From Verrucomicrobiota bacterium (lineage in GTDB: Bacteria > Verrucomicrobiota > Kiritimatiellia > RFP12 > UBA1067), in the NCBI GenBank assembly GCA_023269675.1, contig JAHFSX010000005.1:1-64000 (forward strand): a DNA stretch of 64,000 bases, in the 5' to 3' direction. A program made the position numbers and the translations under genes. The notes under the pieces are model-generated. The model worked only from the letters and a program-made list of their open reading frames with translations. It was not told the origin of the DNA and did not search any database. Position 1 is the stretch's first letter, and each line of letters begins with the position of its first letter. This document shows, in pieces, positions 63,800-64,000 of this stretch.

Positions 63800-64000
63800 T
63801 TACGGTTGTTTGCGAAGGAGATAGGTCGGGGTGCAGCTCCAGGCGTGGCAGTAGCTGTTCATGAGATGGCTCTTGTAGGGCGAGAGGAAATCGTCGCCGG
63901 GCACGTAGACCTCCCAGAAGGTGTCGGCACCTTTCTTGAGCATGCCGCCCCAGTAATCGCGCAGCAGGCGGTCGGCGTCCTCCTTGAGGCCGGCGGCCAG
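63800..64000 (-). CDS. C-terminal end of a hydrolase, partial (cut by window edge)
   Basis: The last 66 residues of a protein running off the right edge: RLLRDYWGGMLKKGADTFWE, then MNSYCHAWSCTPTYLLRKQP and stop at 63800. The YWGGML...TFWE and SYCHAWSxxPTYLL pattern is typical of the end of the alpha/alpha barrel of GH78-like and related glycosidases. It lies 15 bases before the GH78 start, suggesting an operon of two such enzymes. Family is inferred from this short stretch only. Confidence 0.65.
   Translation of the reverse strand: MAAGLKEDADRLLRDYWGGMLKKGADTFWEVYVPGDDFLSPYKSHLMNSYCHAWSCTPTYLLRKQP

Overview
The window is GC-rich bacterial DNA from a polysaccharide-degrading member of the PVC superphylum, most likely Kiritimatiellota or a close Verrucomicrobiota/Lentisphaerota relative. 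This is inferred from gene content: autotransporter-strand (PATR) repeat proteins, many sulfatases, planctomycete-type DUF1501 and DUF1549/DUF1553 proteins, a hydrazine-synthase-alpha-like protein, FAD oxidoreductases beside sulfatases, and many short palindromic repeats. No rRNA, tRNA, CRISPR array or phage module was seen. Because the DNA is GC-rich, long open frames opposite real genes are common and were ignored.

Layout. 1-3.5 kb: thiol peroxidase and a secreted PATR protein. 3.5-4.5 kb: a broken REP-associated tyrosine transposase (RAYT) between two four-unit REP arrays. 4.5-8.4 kb: a large clan GH-A glycosidase, a RelE/ParE-type toxin-antitoxin pair and a small conserved protein. 8.6-17.7 kb: a secreted beta-propeller, a beta-helix protein, then sulfatase, DUF3592 membrane protein and FAD oxidoreductase. 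17.8-20.8 kb: a membrane-anchored coiled-coil protein, then an exported rubrerythrin followed closely by a NOX/ferric-reductase-like flavocytochrome. 20.7-30.5 kb (minus strand): esterase, a DUF1549/DUF1553-DUF1501-pre-peptidase cluster, a lipoprotein, a Tat-exported TIM-barrel protein and a CE15 glucuronoyl esterase. 30.7-41.7 kb: a giant double FAD oxidoreductase, GH92, sulfatase-LamG, AraC regulator and GH29 fucosidase. 41.8-46.8 kb: second PATR protein, a tiny lipoprotein and a transglutaminase-like lipoprotein. 46.9-52.4 kb: a tightly overlapping operon of sulfatase, unclassified GH-like protein and beta-helix protein. 52.5-64 kb: octaheme cytochrome with TPRs, WbsX/GH99-like protein, HzsA-like diheme protein, GH78 rhamnosidase and the end of a second hydrolase.

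Taken together the genes suggest extracellular and periplasmic breakdown of sulfated, fucose-, rhamnose-, mannose- and glucuronate-containing glycans: sulfatases remove sulfate, GH29/GH78/GH92/GH-A and CE15 cut glycosidic and ester bonds, and the AraC regulator may control the neighbouring genes. Nearly all products carry export signals.

The most unusual signals are: (i) a RAYT whose single frameshift falls in its catalytic HUH motif, flanked by REP units made of two hairpins with complementary loops; (ii) several unrelated short element families sharing a twin-hairpin design, one inserted in frame in a sulfatase signal peptide; (iii) an exported rubrerythrin paired with a transmembrane NAD(P)H flavocytochrome, a possible trans-envelope peroxide-reducing system; (iv) an HzsA-like protein close to an octaheme cytochrome.
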